Assembly: GCF_938017775.1 (NCBI RefSeq)
Contig: NZ_CALIIU010000021.1
Coordinates: forward strand, 1-64,000
Direction: 5' to 3'
From: an uncultured Campylobacter sp.
GTDB lineage: Bacteria; Campylobacterota; Campylobacteria; Campylobacterales; Campylobacteraceae
Length of the DNA: 64,000 bases
Of this stretch, positions 1-8,035 are shown one piece after another; within the stretch, counting starts at the first letter, position 1, and each line of letters starts with the position of its first letter. The position numbers were made by a program, and so were the translations under genes. The notes beneath the pieces were generated by a model. It worked only from the letters and a program-made list of their open reading frames with translations, was not told the origin of the DNA and did not search any database.

Positions 1-425
1 AACATCTTTTGATTCTCCCAAAATTATAACTACCTTTGAATCATATTCTTCTGGCAATTCTAAAATTTCTTCAAAAATTTTTATTTCATTTATATTTTCT
101 CTACATGGGTCACAACAGATATAAATTGTAAATTTTTTTGAATAATCTATCTTATTAATATCTTCTATTATGGTATTTCTATCTATAAAATAGATATTAC
201 TATATTTTTTCCTATATTTATTCTATTACTAATAAATATAGGAAAAAATATAGTAATATCAATAGAATAAATCTCTTTATTAAAGTCTAAAATAACAAAA
301 TTTGTTTCATTATTTTCTAAAATAGCAGGAACCATTATTGAACTTGTAACTCCTGTTCTAGTTTTTGCAGTTATTAGCATATTTTTACTTCTCAAATTAA
401 AATCCTTAAATAATATGTTATCCAT
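1..425 (-). pseudogene. Broken VirD4/TraG-like coupling-protein fragment, runs off left edge
   Basis: The N-terminal part (425 down to 183) reads LFKDFNLRSKNMLITAKTRTG and then VTSSIMVPAILENNE and VILDFNKEIYS. This resembles the P-loop and following strand of VirD4/TraG conjugative coupling ATPases, but the Walker A lysine is replaced by valine. The frame then enters a perfect inverted repeat (193-260) and ends. A second open stretch (222 to the left edge, minus strand) resumes with RKKYSNIYFIDRNT and contains ICCDPC, so the original gene may have read straight through before the palindrome. The ATG at 425 has a good site, AGGAGGAAATATG. The family call is low confidence; the break is seen directly. 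Confidence 0.35.
193..260. repeat. 30-bp perfect inverted repeat with 8-base spacer
   Basis: Bases 193-222 and 231-260 are exact reverse complements, separated by eight bases (223-230). The arms are A+T-rich with no T-run after them, and they lie inside a reading frame rather than after one, so this does not look like a terminator. A fold-back duplication, made in the cell or during library amplification and assembly, is the simplest reading. Confidence 0.9.
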
Positions 426-496
426 ATTTCCTCCTAGTTTTATAATTACTTTTTTATTAAATACCTTATTTCTTTATTTTACAATTATTTCTATAA

Positions 497-525
497 AAAA
501 TCAACCGTTAAAAACGGTTGATTTT
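497..525. terminator. Bidirectional stem-loop terminator
   Basis: Arms 497-509 and 513-525 pair perfectly (13 bp, core TCAACCGTT / AACGGTTGA) around a three-base AAA loop, with A-runs before and T-runs after. It lies just past the stop of the ribbon-helix-helix-like gene on the minus strand and before the broken VirD4-like fragment. Confidence 0.8.
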
Positions 526-534
526 GGTAAAATT

Positions 535-729
535 TTAATCTTTTTTTTCATCTAAACTGGTAACTTCTAAAAATTCATTTAAAATGCTTTCTATTAACAT
601 AGACAATGTAACTTTATTAACTTTAGATAATTCATCTAGTTTAGCTTTTAAATCATATGATACTGTTGCAGAAATATGTGCTTTCTTTTTACTTTTTTGA
701 GCATTATTTAATATTTTTTCTAAATTCAT
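535..729 (-). CDS. Small ribbon-helix-helix-like protein
   Basis: A 64-residue basic protein. After a lysine-rich start (KSKKKAHISATVSYDLKAKL), the pattern of a short strand followed by two helices (SYDLKAKLDELSKVNKV, TLSMLIESILNEFLE) fits MetJ/Arc/CopG-type DNA-binding proteins such as plasmid copy-control proteins or antitoxins. The start has a strong site (GAGGAGG, 721 area). A stem-loop terminator follows at 497-525. No toxin-like partner is visible directly beside it. The family is inferred from pattern only; it belongs to the AT-rich left segment. Confidence 0.5.
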   Translation of the reverse strand: MNLEKILNNAQKSKKKAHISATVSYDLKAKLDELSKVNKVTLSMLIESILNEFLEVTSLDEKKD

Positions 730-776
730 TTTTCCTCCTCTAATTTTTCATTTACTACATTTTTCTTTTTTTATAT

Positions 777-923
777 TTATACTAATAAAAATATTCCTGC
801 TAAAAGTATTAATATCATAATAGCTATAATTAAATTATTAATTTTTATATAATTTGATATATATAAATAAAAAAATACAGGAACAATAAGTAATGCAGAT
901 ATACTAAATACTTTATTAATCAC
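777..923 (-). CDS. Tiny membrane protein, GTG start
   Basis: A 48-residue frame from GTG at 923 to TAA at 777, almost entirely hydrophobic, with two likely membrane segments (SISALLIVPVFFYLYIS and IIAIMILILLAGIFLLV). The ribosome-binding site AAAGGAGG lies inside the last codons of the upstream gene (ending 927), so the two are probably translationally coupled. No function can be assigned. Confidence 0.45.
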   Translation of the reverse strand: MINKVFSISALLIVPVFFYLYISNYIKINNLIIAIMILILLAGIFLLV

Positions 924-926
924 AAT

Positions 927-1379
927 CTATCCTCCTTTTAAATCATTCTTATTTTCTATTCTGATATTATCAAAACCATCGTAATGAAATTCCATTATGC
1001 CAGGAAATTTATATTTTTTAATACTATCTTTATAAATAATTAAATTATTATTTTCTCTTTTTATATCAGCTATTATATAGTCATTTTTTATTATTTGAAG
1101 AACTACATATTCTTTATTATCAATCACAGTTATAATATATTTGCTATAAAGATTAGGATAGTTAAGCCTTATATATTTTTCTATGCTACCACTATAATTA
1201 CCTATTATTAAAATAAATAAATAAAGAACAATAATTATAATATTGTTTCTTTTATATTTTTTATTTCTCTCTTTTTTCTTCAGTAAGTAGATCATATTAG
1301 CAATAGCAAATATCATAACTATAAAAGGAAAAAAATAAAAGAATAATTCAATATAAATATTATCTAATTTAAAATTCAT
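927..1379 (-). CDS. Hypothetical membrane protein
   Basis: 150 residues. Two hydrophobic segments occupy about residues 8-30 and 46-65 (FFYFFPFIVMIFAIANMIYLL; IIIIVLYLFILIIG), separated by a basic cytoplasmic-type stretch (KKKERNKKYKRNN). A soluble C-terminal part of ~80 residues is rich in I, N and K. It is preceded by a GGAGG site and closely followed by the small GTG-started gene. Not recognised; codon use is extremely A+T-rich, as in the rest of the left segment. Confidence 0.5.
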   Translation of the reverse strand: MNFKLDNIYIELFFYFFPFIVMIFAIANMIYLLKKKERNKKYKRNNIIIIVLYLFILIIGNYSGSIEKYIRLNYPNLYSKYIITVIDNKEYVVLQIIKNDYIIADIKRENNNLIIYKDSIKKYKFPGIMEFHYDGFDNIRIENKNDLKGG

Positions 1380-1410
1380 ATATCCTCCAATTTTTTATAA
1401 TACATTTTTC

Positions 1411-1653
1411 TTAATAGAAATATACAAAATTTGTCATCAGAACAAAAAATCCTAAAACAATTAACACCCATGTAAAATTTTCAAAAAGAAGATTTTCTTC
1501 ACTTTCATTTTTATTGTTTCTAATTTTATTCTTTTTTATAAAAATTATTGCTAAAGATATAAGAGGTGCTATAATAATCAAAAAAATAAGTATAAGAAAC
1601 ATTAGTTTGTTAAATTTTTCAGCTTCTATTAAAAATTCATTAAATTCAGTCAT
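1411..1653 (-). CDS. Small two-segment membrane protein
   Basis: 80 residues with two membrane segments (about 16-38 and 61-79) flanking a charged loop, KKNKIRNNKNESEEN. The start has a good site (GGAGG). It is the first of a minus-strand run of small genes (1653 to 535). Not recognised. Confidence 0.45.
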   Translation of the reverse strand: MTEFNEFLIEAEKFNKLMFLILIFLIIIAPLISLAIIFIKKNKIRNNKNESEENLLFENFTWVLIVLGFFVLMTNFVYFY

Positions 1654-1682
1654 AAAAATTTTCCTCCAATATAATTTTATGG

Positions 1683-1768
1683 TATAATATTCTAATAAAA
1701 TACTCTGTTAAAACAGAAAAGGCTATGTTCTCTCCCCTCAACTATTCTAAAAGGCTTAGCCTTTTTTG
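1683..1768 (+). ncRNA. Candidate short plus-strand transcript
   Basis: A perfect TATAAT box at 1683-1688 is followed about 60 bases later by a stem-loop and T-run (1749-1767) on the plus strand, opposite to all surrounding genes. No convincing gene lies between; a 25-codon frame from the ATG at 1724 reads through the hairpin. It could be a small RNA, an antisense RNA, or chance in AT-rich DNA. Confidence 0.25.
1749..1767 (+). terminator. Stem-loop with T-run
   Basis: Arms AAAAGGC (1749-1755) and GCCTTTT (1759-1765), loop TTA, followed by further T. The T-run is best placed for plus-strand transcripts, but the symmetric A-run could serve the minus-strand genes ending at 1824. Confidence 0.55.
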
Positions 1769-1823
1769 TTGTATAATACTTTTCTTCTCTAAATTCTTGT
1801 AGTTAATAAATAACTACATAATA

Positions 1824-1970
1824 CTATATTATTTTTAAAATTCTTATAAATATAATTAAAACAAGACTTCCTTTGACTATTAATTTAGTTTCAATATTAT
1901 TTCTAAAAAAATAATCCCCTAGAATAAAGAATGTAATCCATATTAGAGTAAAATATTTTTCTTTGTCCAT
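1824..1970 (-). CDS. Small membrane protein downstream of nhaC fragment
   Basis: A 48-residue frame from ATG 1970 to TAG 1824. One or two hydrophobic segments are present (FTLIWITFFILGDYFF; LIVKGSLVLIIFIRIL). A GGAGA site sits nine bases before the start, just past the stop of the truncated NhaC-like gene. No function is known to me; the call rests on the site and on hydrophobic organisation. Confidence 0.35.
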   Translation of the reverse strand: MDKEKYFTLIWITFFILGDYFFRNNIETKLIVKGSLVLIIFIRILKII

Positions 1971-1996
1971 TAAATTTTCTCCATTTTCTAACTTCT

Positions 1997-2333
1997 TTAA
2001 ATTTTTATTTTATATTTTCTCTCTTTTATAAAATTTAAAAATAAATTCCATAATGGCAAGAAATATAAATAGAAAGCAAAAAATCCAGACATAATTCCAA
2101 CATCTAATATTTTTAATGGAACATCCATTGCAATATTCCAAGGTATGAGTCCTACCAATAGTATAACTGTATTTTCCAAAATTATAGCCATCTTTTGTTT
2201 TTCTACAAGCTCTCCACATAATTCATTAGTTAAAATTGTTCCTAAACTCTGGTTACAAGCAATAGCCCCTGAAATAATAGAACTTAAAAATATAACAAAA
2301 TAACTTGAAGTTTTTTTTAGAAAAATATTTTAA
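1997..2333 (-). pseudogene. nhaC: C-terminal fragment of NhaC-type Na+/H+ antiporter
   Basis: The minus-strand frame, open from about 2330, reads LSSIISGAIACNQSLGTIL, then TNELCGELVEK and ILLVGLIPWNIA, and ends at 1997. This is the pattern of the last ~110 residues of NhaC-family sodium/proton antiporters (SGAIACNQ..GTILTN, GLIPW). The upstream part is absent: the frame meets a stop near 2333 and beyond that lies Campylobacter DNA on the other strand. An antiporter of this family normally has ~450-500 residues, so about three quarters of the gene is lost at the junction. Confidence 0.65.
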
Positions 2334-2342
2334 AAAATAACA

Positions 2343-2927
2343 ATGAAAATTTTAAAAGTTCTAGCGCTTTGCGGAGCGCTTTTGATTTCGGCGCACGCTA
2401 TTAGCGATGCGGATATCGAGCCTGTGATGAGCCAAAAGGTCGCCGAGGCCGTAGGCATTATGCGAAGCAGCACCCCGAAAGACGCAAAGCCAGCGAAAAT
2501 CTTTGCACTTTTTGACGACTATTTTGATTATAAAATGATGGCAAAGCTTTCACTTGCTAAACATTACGCAAGCCTTAGCCCCGCGCAGATCGCGGAATTT
2601 AACAAGGCCTTCGAGGCGCATCTAAAGCGCTCCTTTATCGAAAAGCTTTCGCTTTATACCGATCAGGATATGAAGGTGCTGAGCAAACAAAGCCCGAGCG
2701 ATAAGCGCCGCGTGCTAAAAACGCAGGTCATCGGCGAGCAGAAAAACTACGACATCGATTTTAAATTTTATCCTACCGGCTCTGATTGGCGCATCTACGA
2801 CGTCGATATCGTGGGCGTCAGCCTAATTCAAACCTACCGCTCGCAGCTAGGCGACGTAACGCAAAGCTTGGGCTTTGACGAGCTTATAAAGCGGCTAAAT
2901 TCCACCGTCATCAATAGCGGCGAATAG
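2343..2927 (+). CDS. MlaC/Ttg2D-like phospholipid-binding periplasmic protein
   Basis: 194 residues with a cleavable signal peptide (MKILKVLALCGALLISAHA). The mature part follows the MlaC/Ttg2 pattern (DYFDYKMMAKLSLAKHYASL near residue 60; FYPTGSDWRIYDVDIVGVSL near 140). MlaC-family proteins carry phospholipids across the periplasm to keep the outer membrane asymmetric. It is followed after 23 bases by an RND exporter; in C. jejuni the matching pair (Cj1372-Cj1373) follows the outer-membrane lipoprotein gene mlaA. Here mlaA is missing, and no ribosome-binding site or promoter of Campylobacter type precedes the start, because the AT-rich segment ends about ten bases upstream. Family confidence is high; native context appears cut. 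Confidence 0.85.
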   Translation: MKILKVLALCGALLISAHAISDADIEPVMSQKVAEAVGIMRSSTPKDAKPAKIFALFDDYFDYKMMAKLSLAKHYASLSPAQIAEFNKAFEAHLKRSFIEKLSLYTDQDMKVLSKQSPSDKRRVLKTQVIGEQKNYDIDFKFYPTGSDWRIYDVDIVGVSLIQTYRSQLGDVTQSLGFDELIKRLNSTVINSGE

Positions 2928-2950
2928 CGACGCACTCAAAAGAGCGGTAT

Positions 2951-5713
2951 TTGAAAAAAATTTTTCGCCTAATCGTCGCGTTTCCGAAAATCACGCTCGC
3001 GCTGTTTACGGCGCTGGCGCTCTTTTTCGGATATTACTCCACAAAGCTAGAGATCGACGCTTCGAGCCAGACACTTCTGCTAGATAATGACAAAGACCTT
3101 CAAATTTGGCGCGAAGTATCCAAGCGCTACGAAACGCCGAATTTCTTGGTGCTTGCATACACTCCCGCGGGCGATCTTTTAGCGCCCGAGACGATCCGCA
3201 AAATAGAGCAGATGGATGCGGCTTTTTCCAAGCTTGATTTCGTCGCTAGCGTCACGGACATCACGAATGTACCGCTTTTGCTAAACAAAGGTGGCGGTAT
3301 GAGCGAGCTGCTTAAGCACATACCCACCCTTACCGATGCAGACGTAAATTTAACCGCGGCTAGGCGCGAGTTTGCCACAAGTCCCTTTTACGCGTCAAAT
3401 TTAGTAAGCGCCGATTTTCGCACTACTGCAATTTTAATAAATTTAAAGCCGCAGACCCGCTACGAGGAGCTTTTGCGCCTAAGAGACGGAGCCAAAAACG
3501 CTCTAGAGCAAGCGGAGCACGAGAGCAACCGCTCGGGGGCTCAAATTTCACAGCTTAAAGACGCGCTTAAAGTTGCGGAGCAAAATTTTAAATCTTACCG
3601 CGACGAACTACGCGAAAAGGATCATCGCGATATCATGGCTTTGCGCGCGCTGATCGTGGGCTTTGAGAAGGAATTTACGGGCGACCACCGATTGTTTCTA
3701 GGCGGACTGAATATGATCGCAGACGATATGGTGGGCTACGTCCGCTCGGATCTGGCGACTTACGGACTCGGCGCCTTGGTGCTGCTTTTGGCGTGCTTTT
3801 GGCTCTTTTTTAGACAGGCGAAATTTATCCTGCTGCCGCTTATCATCTGCGCGTACTCGGTCGTGCTCGCAGCGGGATTATTCGGCTTTTTGAGCTTTGA
3901 GGTCACGGTGATTAGCTCAAATTTCATAGCGCTTCAGCTCATCATCACGGTTTCGGTCTGTATCCACCTAATCGTCGCATACCGCGAGTTTAGCGCGCGC
4001 TTTCACGCCTTTTCGCAGCGTCAGCTCGTTTATGCGGTGCTACGCGAGCGCGCAATGCCCTGCTTTTTCGCAATCTTTACGACCGTTATCGGCTTTATGT
4101 CGCTAATTTTTTGCGATATAAAACCCGTAATTTCTCTGGGAATTATGATGAGCGTAGGCATCAGTATCTCGCTAGTTACGGCATTTGGAGTATTCGGCGC
4201 GGTTATGTCGCTTCTGCCGCGCACGCACAATAACCGCAGCTTCGAGCAGCACTTTAAATTTACGCTTTGGTGCGCCGAAACGGCGCTACGCAGCAGAGGC
4301 GCGGTCTATGGCGTGTGTGCTGCAGCGGTGATCTTTGGGCTATACGGTATCTCGCAGCTGCGCGTCGAAAACAGCTTCATCGGCTACTTCAAAAAAAGCA
4401 CCGACATCCGCGCAGGTATGGAGGTCATAGACACAAATCTCGGAGGAACGATCCCGCTTGATATCGTAGTTAAATTTAAAAGCGTAGGCAGTGCAGATCC
4501 CGCCGCAAGCGAGAGCGAAAATTCCGCAAGCGATAGCGCAAATTCTAAGAGCGGCGAAAATTCCAATCCCGCAGGGCAAAATTTTATCGCGCAGAATTCC
4601 GCCGCACAGAATTCTACCGCCACAGCGCAAAATTTAAATGATCAAAATTTTACCGAGCAAAGCTCCGTCGCGACATCGCAGCCAAGCGGCGCCGTAAATT
4701 TAGATCAGACCCATGCCGCAAATTTAGAGCAAAATTCCACCGCGAGCGACGATTTTGGCGATTTTGAAGCCGAATACGCCGCCAACGAAAACAAGCCGCA
4801 GTATTGGTTCACATCCGAAAAGATGCGTATCATCGGCAAAATAGACGATTTTTTGAAGGACAAAAACGTCACGGGGCACGAGTTTATCGGCAACGTAAGC
4901 TCGCTAGCATCGCTTTTGAAGCTAGGCAAGCAGATTAATCAGGGGCGCGATCTGGACGATCTGAGCCTTGCTCTAATCTACTCTGAAATGCCGGCAAACT
5001 ACCGCGAGATGGTGCTTTCGCCCTTTGTGAATATCGAAGCGAATGAGGCGCACTTTAGCATCCGCACGATAGATAGCGATCCGAATCTCCGCAGAGCGCA
5101 ATTCCTAGCCGATCTTAAGCGCGATCTGGACTCCCTACTCGCTAAGGATAACGTCACGGTGAAGATCAGCGGTATAATGGTGCTTTACAACAATATGCTT
5201 CAAAGCCTGATGAGCTCACAGATAGGCACTTTGGGTATCACCGTGCTCGTGCTTTTCGTGCTTTTCGTGATCATCTTTCGCTCGTTTTCATACGCGCTTA
5301 TCGCGATCGTCGTAAATTTAATCCCGCTTTGCGCCTGCTTCGGCATCATGGGCGTTGCGGGCATTCCACTAGATATTATGAGCATCACGATAGCGGCGAT
5401 TAGCATCGGTATCGGCGTTGACGACGTCATCCACTACATCTACCGCTATAAGCGGGAATTTGCGCGCAGCGGCGACGAGGCTGCGGCGATCCGCGCGAGC
5501 CACGCAAGTATCGGATACGCGATGTATTATACGTCGTTTGCGATCATTTTGGGATTCAGCGTGATGATGATGAGTAATTTCTGGCCTACGATCTACTTTG
5601 GGATGTTAATATGTCTGGTGATGAGCCTGCTTCTTTTGGGTGCGCTCATAATCCTGCCGTCGTTAATAATGAGCCAAAAAGGCTTAAAATTTAGCCTCTT
5701 TAAAGCTAAATAA
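2951..5713 (+). CDS. RND-superfamily (MMPL-type) exporter, C. jejuni Cj1373-like
   Basis: 920 residues, two repeats of one membrane helix, a periplasmic loop and a five-helix block. Helices lie near residues 10-28 and 272-430, then 465-480 and 755-910; each block has the RND sterol-sensing-like pattern (FGVFGAVMSLLPR; SITIAAISIGIGVDDVIHYI). The translation starts at TTG 2951. The linkage with an MlaC-like protein suggests lipid traffic between the membranes. Residues about 513-616 of the second periplasmic loop form a low-complexity insertion rich in N, S, A and Q (NSAAQNST, AQNLNDQNFTEQSS) absent from the family pattern, encoded by DNA dense in GAATTC/AAATTT words. No partner membrane-fusion protein is seen nearby. 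Confidence 0.85.
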   Translation: MKKIFRLIVAFPKITLALFTALALFFGYYSTKLEIDASSQTLLLDNDKDLQIWREVSKRYETPNFLVLAYTPAGDLLAPETIRKIEQMDAAFSKLDFVASVTDITNVPLLLNKGGGMSELLKHIPTLTDADVNLTAARREFATSPFYASNLVSADFRTTAILINLKPQTRYEELLRLRDGAKNALEQAEHESNRSGAQISQLKDALKVAEQNFKSYRDELREKDHRDIMALRALIVGFEKEFTGDHRLFLGGLNMIADDMVGYVRSDLATYGLGALVLLLACFWLFFRQAKFILLPLIICAYSVVLAAGLFGFLSFEVTVISSNFIALQLIITVSVCIHLIVAYREFSARFHAFSQRQLVYAVLRERAMPCFFAIFTTVIGFMSLIFCDIKPVISLGIMMSVGISISLVTAFGVFGAVMSLLPRTHNNRSFEQHFKFTLWCAETALRSRGAVYGVCAAAVIFGLYGISQLRVENSFIGYFKKSTDIRAGMEVIDTNLGGTIPLDIVVKFKSVGSADPAASESENSASDSANSKSGENSNPAGQNFIAQNSAAQNSTATAQNLNDQNFTEQSSVATSQPSGAVNLDQTHAANLEQNSTASDDFGDFEAEYAANENKPQYWFTSEKMRIIGKIDDFLKDKNVTGHEFIGNVSSLASLLKLGKQINQGRDLDDLSLALIYSEMPANYREMVLSPFVNIEANEAHFSIRTIDSDPNLRRAQFLADLKRDLDSLLAKDNVTVKISGIMVLYNNMLQSLMSSQIGTLGITVLVLFVLFVIIFRSFSYALIAIVVNLIPLCACFGIMGVAGIPLDIMSITIAAISIGIGVDDVIHYIYRYKREFARSGDEAAAIRASHASIGYAMYYTSFAIILGFSVMMMSNFWPTIYFGMLICLVMSLLLLGALIILPSLIMSQKGLKFSLFKAK
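4469..4800. repeat. RAATTY-dense low-complexity coding insertion (RND exporter)
   Basis: By eye about twelve RAATTY hexamers (AAATTT, AAATTC, GAATTC) fall between 4469 and 4740, against well under one expected in balanced random DNA. The encoded loop is low-complexity N/S/A/Q. The insertion stays in frame. Confidence 0.7.
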
Positions 5714-5725
5714 ATTTTATCTCGC

Positions 5726-5731
5726 TATAAT
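5726..5731 (+). promoter_or_regulatory. -10 box for selenocysteine tRNA
   Basis: Exact TATAAT ending 10 bases before the tRNA start. No clear -35 box, as is usual for Campylobacter sigma-70 promoters. Confidence 0.6.
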
Positions 5732-5741
5732 TCCCGCATTT

Positions 5742-5839
5742 GGAGAGGATGGCGACCTGGTGGCGTCTGCGGACTTCAAATCCGATAGGAGGGCGGTTGA
5801 CCGTTTTCCGGGGGGTTCGATTCCCTCCCTCTCTCGCCA
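5742..5839 (+). tRNA. selC: tRNA-Sec (anticodon TCA)
   Basis: About 98 bases. The anticodon loop CTTCAAA (TCA at 5776-5778) sits on a CGGA/TCCG stem. A long variable arm (GGCGGT...ACCG) and the T-loop GGTTCGATTCC follow, and the gene ends in encoded GCCA. Length and extra arm are those of selenocysteine tRNA, which decodes in-frame UGA when a SECIS element and SelB are present. A TATAAT box precedes it. In Campylobacter the usual client is the formate dehydrogenase alpha subunit; no selenoprotein, selA or selB lies in this window. Confidence 0.93.
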
Positions 5840-5980
5840 AATTCTTTCATTAAATTTCACCTTTGCATTCTTGATCTCTAGCGCTTTGCGAATTTATTTC
5901 AAATTTCGGCTTTAAATTTATACATGTTTAAGCAGGGAGGAGGTAGCATTATTTTTAAAATTTATCTCAAAGGAGCGAAG

Positions 5981-6760
5981 ATGAAATATGTACTAAACGC
6001 TGCGCTAGCGGCGTTGATTTTAACAGGATGCGGCGAGGATGAGGTAGGGCTCGTGAAAAATTATACTCTTCCCGATTTTAAGTCGATGAGTATCGGCGCG
6101 GCGATCGAGGGCTCGAAAATCTGCAAAAATATTACCTGGAGCAAAGAGGAAAACGGCGGATTAAAGACGGTTAAGATGGTTTGCGACGTGGATATGGAGA
6201 AAGTAAAGGTCGATGTAGATGCCTTTAACAAAAAATATAAAGAGGCTACGCTAAACACGTCTTTAAGAGGTGCCGTGCTTTTCTATAAAGATAAATCTGA
6301 TGATAAACAACAGCGTTTACTTAAATTGGCAAATGAACATTGCAAAATAAATGAGACGAAATTTCAAGAGGAGCTCAAAGACAGAGGCAAAATAGATTAC
6401 TCATTTCAAAAAAAGCCAGTTGATTGCGACGATAAATTAAAAGATGAAATACTAAAGGATGGTGAACCAAAAACTTCTGCGATTTATATGAGTAATATTA
6501 TTGATTCATTAGAAGACGTCGCTTATTATTCGCAGCTAACGCCTAGCCAAATAAGGCTACAGCTTGGAAGGGCAGCAGAGCTGCCGCCACAGGCTGCGAT
6601 CGAATTAAATTTTATCGTGAATGCCGATAAGAGCGTAAGTTTATCGGATAAATTTATAGTGACTAAAGATATAATTGATGATGTTATTAAGATAAGATCG
6701 GCATTTAATAATAGAAAAACGGCGGAAGACGCCCTTGCAACTTTCTACGAAAGACAATAA
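5981..6760 (+). CDS. Lipoprotein of unknown function
   Basis: 259 residues from ATG 5981, chosen because AAAGGAGCGAAG lies just upstream and the protein then begins with a typical lipoprotein signal (MKYVLNAALAALILTGCGED; lipobox LTGC). The mature part is mixed charged, with four cysteines (SKICK, MVCDV, EHCKI, VDCDD) that could form disulfides in the periplasm. A longer frame from 5924 is less likely. The C-terminal half (residues ~85-175) is distinctly A+T-richer than the rest. It stands alone between selC and the converging trxB gene. No family recognised. Confidence 0.7.
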   Translation: MKYVLNAALAALILTGCGEDEVGLVKNYTLPDFKSMSIGAAIEGSKICKNITWSKEENGGLKTVKMVCDVDMEKVKVDVDAFNKKYKEATLNTSLRGAVLFYKDKSDDKQQRLLKLANEHCKINETKFQEELKDRGKIDYSFQKKPVDCDDKLKDEILKDGEPKTSAIYMSNIIDSLEDVAYYSQLTPSQIRLQLGRAAELPPQAAIELNFIVNADKSVSLSDKFIVTKDIIDDVIKIRSAFNNRKTAEDALATFYERQ

Positions 6761-6830
6761 AATTTTATCTGAATTTTTAAAAGACGTTTCGGCTCGGAAG
6801 CGTTTCCGCAAAAGACGATAGCATTATTTT

Positions 6831-6866
6831 GCGGCTCAATTTGACGAAATTTTAAATTTGAGCCGC
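6831..6866. repeat. Stem-loop between converging genes
   Basis: Arms GCGGCTCAA (6831-6839) and TTGAGCCGC (6858-6866) pair over 9 bp around an AAATTT-rich loop. Located between the lipoprotein gene and convergent trxB, so a terminator role is possible, but there is no T-run. Confidence 0.4.
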
Positions 6867-6980
6867 CTTGCGTCAAAATTTCATTATTTCATTCAAATTT
6901 GACGCGGGCTTTTAAATTTAAAAAGCGCGACGGAAGCAGCTTCGCCCGCCGCACCGTGGAATTTTCCGCCGAATACAAGC

Positions 6981-7925
6981 TTATTTATCGTGTCCTTGCA
7001 GATACGCGATCGCGCTAAGTGCGGCAACCGCGCCGTCGCCTGCCGCGCAGACGACCTGTTTAGGCGCATCCTGCCTCATATCGCCCGCCGCAAATAGCCC
7101 GTGTACGCTTGTTTGCATCTTTAAATTTACCGCGACCTGCCCGCCGGGCGTGACATCGCAGATGAACTTGCCGCTTTCGTCTTTTAACACCTCGTTTCGC
7201 ACGTCAAGCCCCACGAATACGAAGATCCCCGGCAGCTGCAGCTCGCGCGCGGCGCCGCTGGTTTTATCCTTGACGACGACGCCCGTTACGCCGCTTGCAT
7301 CGCCCTTGATCTGCTCTACAAGCGTGTTTGTGATGAGCTCGATATTCTCACTTTCGCGCACCCTTTGCACGGTTGAAGGCGCGGCGCGAAACTCATCCCT
7401 GCGGTGGATTAGGTATACTTTAGAGCAAATTTTAGCTAGATACAGCGCCTCCTCTAGCGCCGTATCGCCGCCGCCGAGGACGGCAACCTCTTTGCCCTTG
7501 TAAAAAAACCCATCGCAGGTCGCGCAGGTACTGACGCCGCGACCGAAAAACTCATCCTCGCCCTCAATCCCCGCGCGGCGCGGAGTAGAGCCCGTAGCGA
7601 CGATAACGGCACGTGCGCGACGTGTTTGATCGCCCTCGAGATAGATCGTAAAATTTCCATCGCCGTCTTTTGAGACGCGCAGCACGCGCACCATCTCATG
7701 CTTCAGCCCGAAGCGGAAGCACTGCTCCTGCCAAGGCGCCATAAAGCTCATCCCATCAGTCACCGCAGCAACGCCCGGGTAGTTTTCCATCTCGGAGCTT
7801 GAGGTGATCTGCCCGCCGGGCATACCCATCTCAAACATCACGACGTCCTTTAAACCGCCTCTTGTAGCATAAAGCCCCGCCGCTAGCCCCGCAGGACCGC
7901 CGCCGATAATTGCTAAATCTAACAT
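6981..7925 (-). CDS. trxB: Thioredoxin reductase
   Basis: 314 residues, the normal length. N-terminal FAD-binding motif ([19 protein letters not shown], residues 6-24), redox pair C134-A-T-C137, NADPH-binding GGGDTA near residue 152, and C-terminal FAD segment ([21 protein letters not shown]). It reduces thioredoxin with NADPH in the cytoplasm. It follows trxA after 110 bases on the same strand, as in C. jejuni (Cj0146-Cj0147), and has its own AAGGAGA site. Cytoplasmic thiol maintenance and feeding of nrdA and peroxiredoxins are its expected roles. Confidence 0.97.
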   Translation of the reverse strand: MLDLAIIGGGPAGLAAGLYATRGGLKDVVMFEMGMPGGQITSSSEMENYPGVAAVTDGMSFMAPWQEQCFRFGLKHEMVRVLRVSKDGDGNFTIYLEGDQTRRARAVIVATGSTPRRAGIEGEDEFFGRGVSTCATCDGFFYKGKEVAVLGGGDTALEEALYLAKICSKVYLIHRRDEFRAAPSTVQRVRESENIELITNTLVEQIKGDASGVTGVVVKDKTSGAARELQLPGIFVFVGLDVRNEVLKDESGKFICDVTPGGQVAVNLKMQTSVHGLFAAGDMRQDAPKQVVCAAGDGAVAALSAIAYLQGHDK

Positions 7926-8010
7926 TTTTTTCTCCTTAATTATTTTATTAAGTAAAGCCGCGGGCGTTAAATTTACGAATTTAATTAATAAAACGGGAGG
8001 CGAAGAGAGG

Positions 8011-8028
8011 AAGGGCGAAGCCGCCCTT
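8011..8028. terminator. Stem-loop between trxA and trxB
   Basis: Arms AAGGGCG (8011-8017) and CGCCCTT (8022-8028) with a four-base loop, seven bases past the trxA stop. T-run only on the plus strand, so on the minus strand it may attenuate rather than end transcription. Confidence 0.4.
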
Positions 8029-8035
8029 TTAAAAT

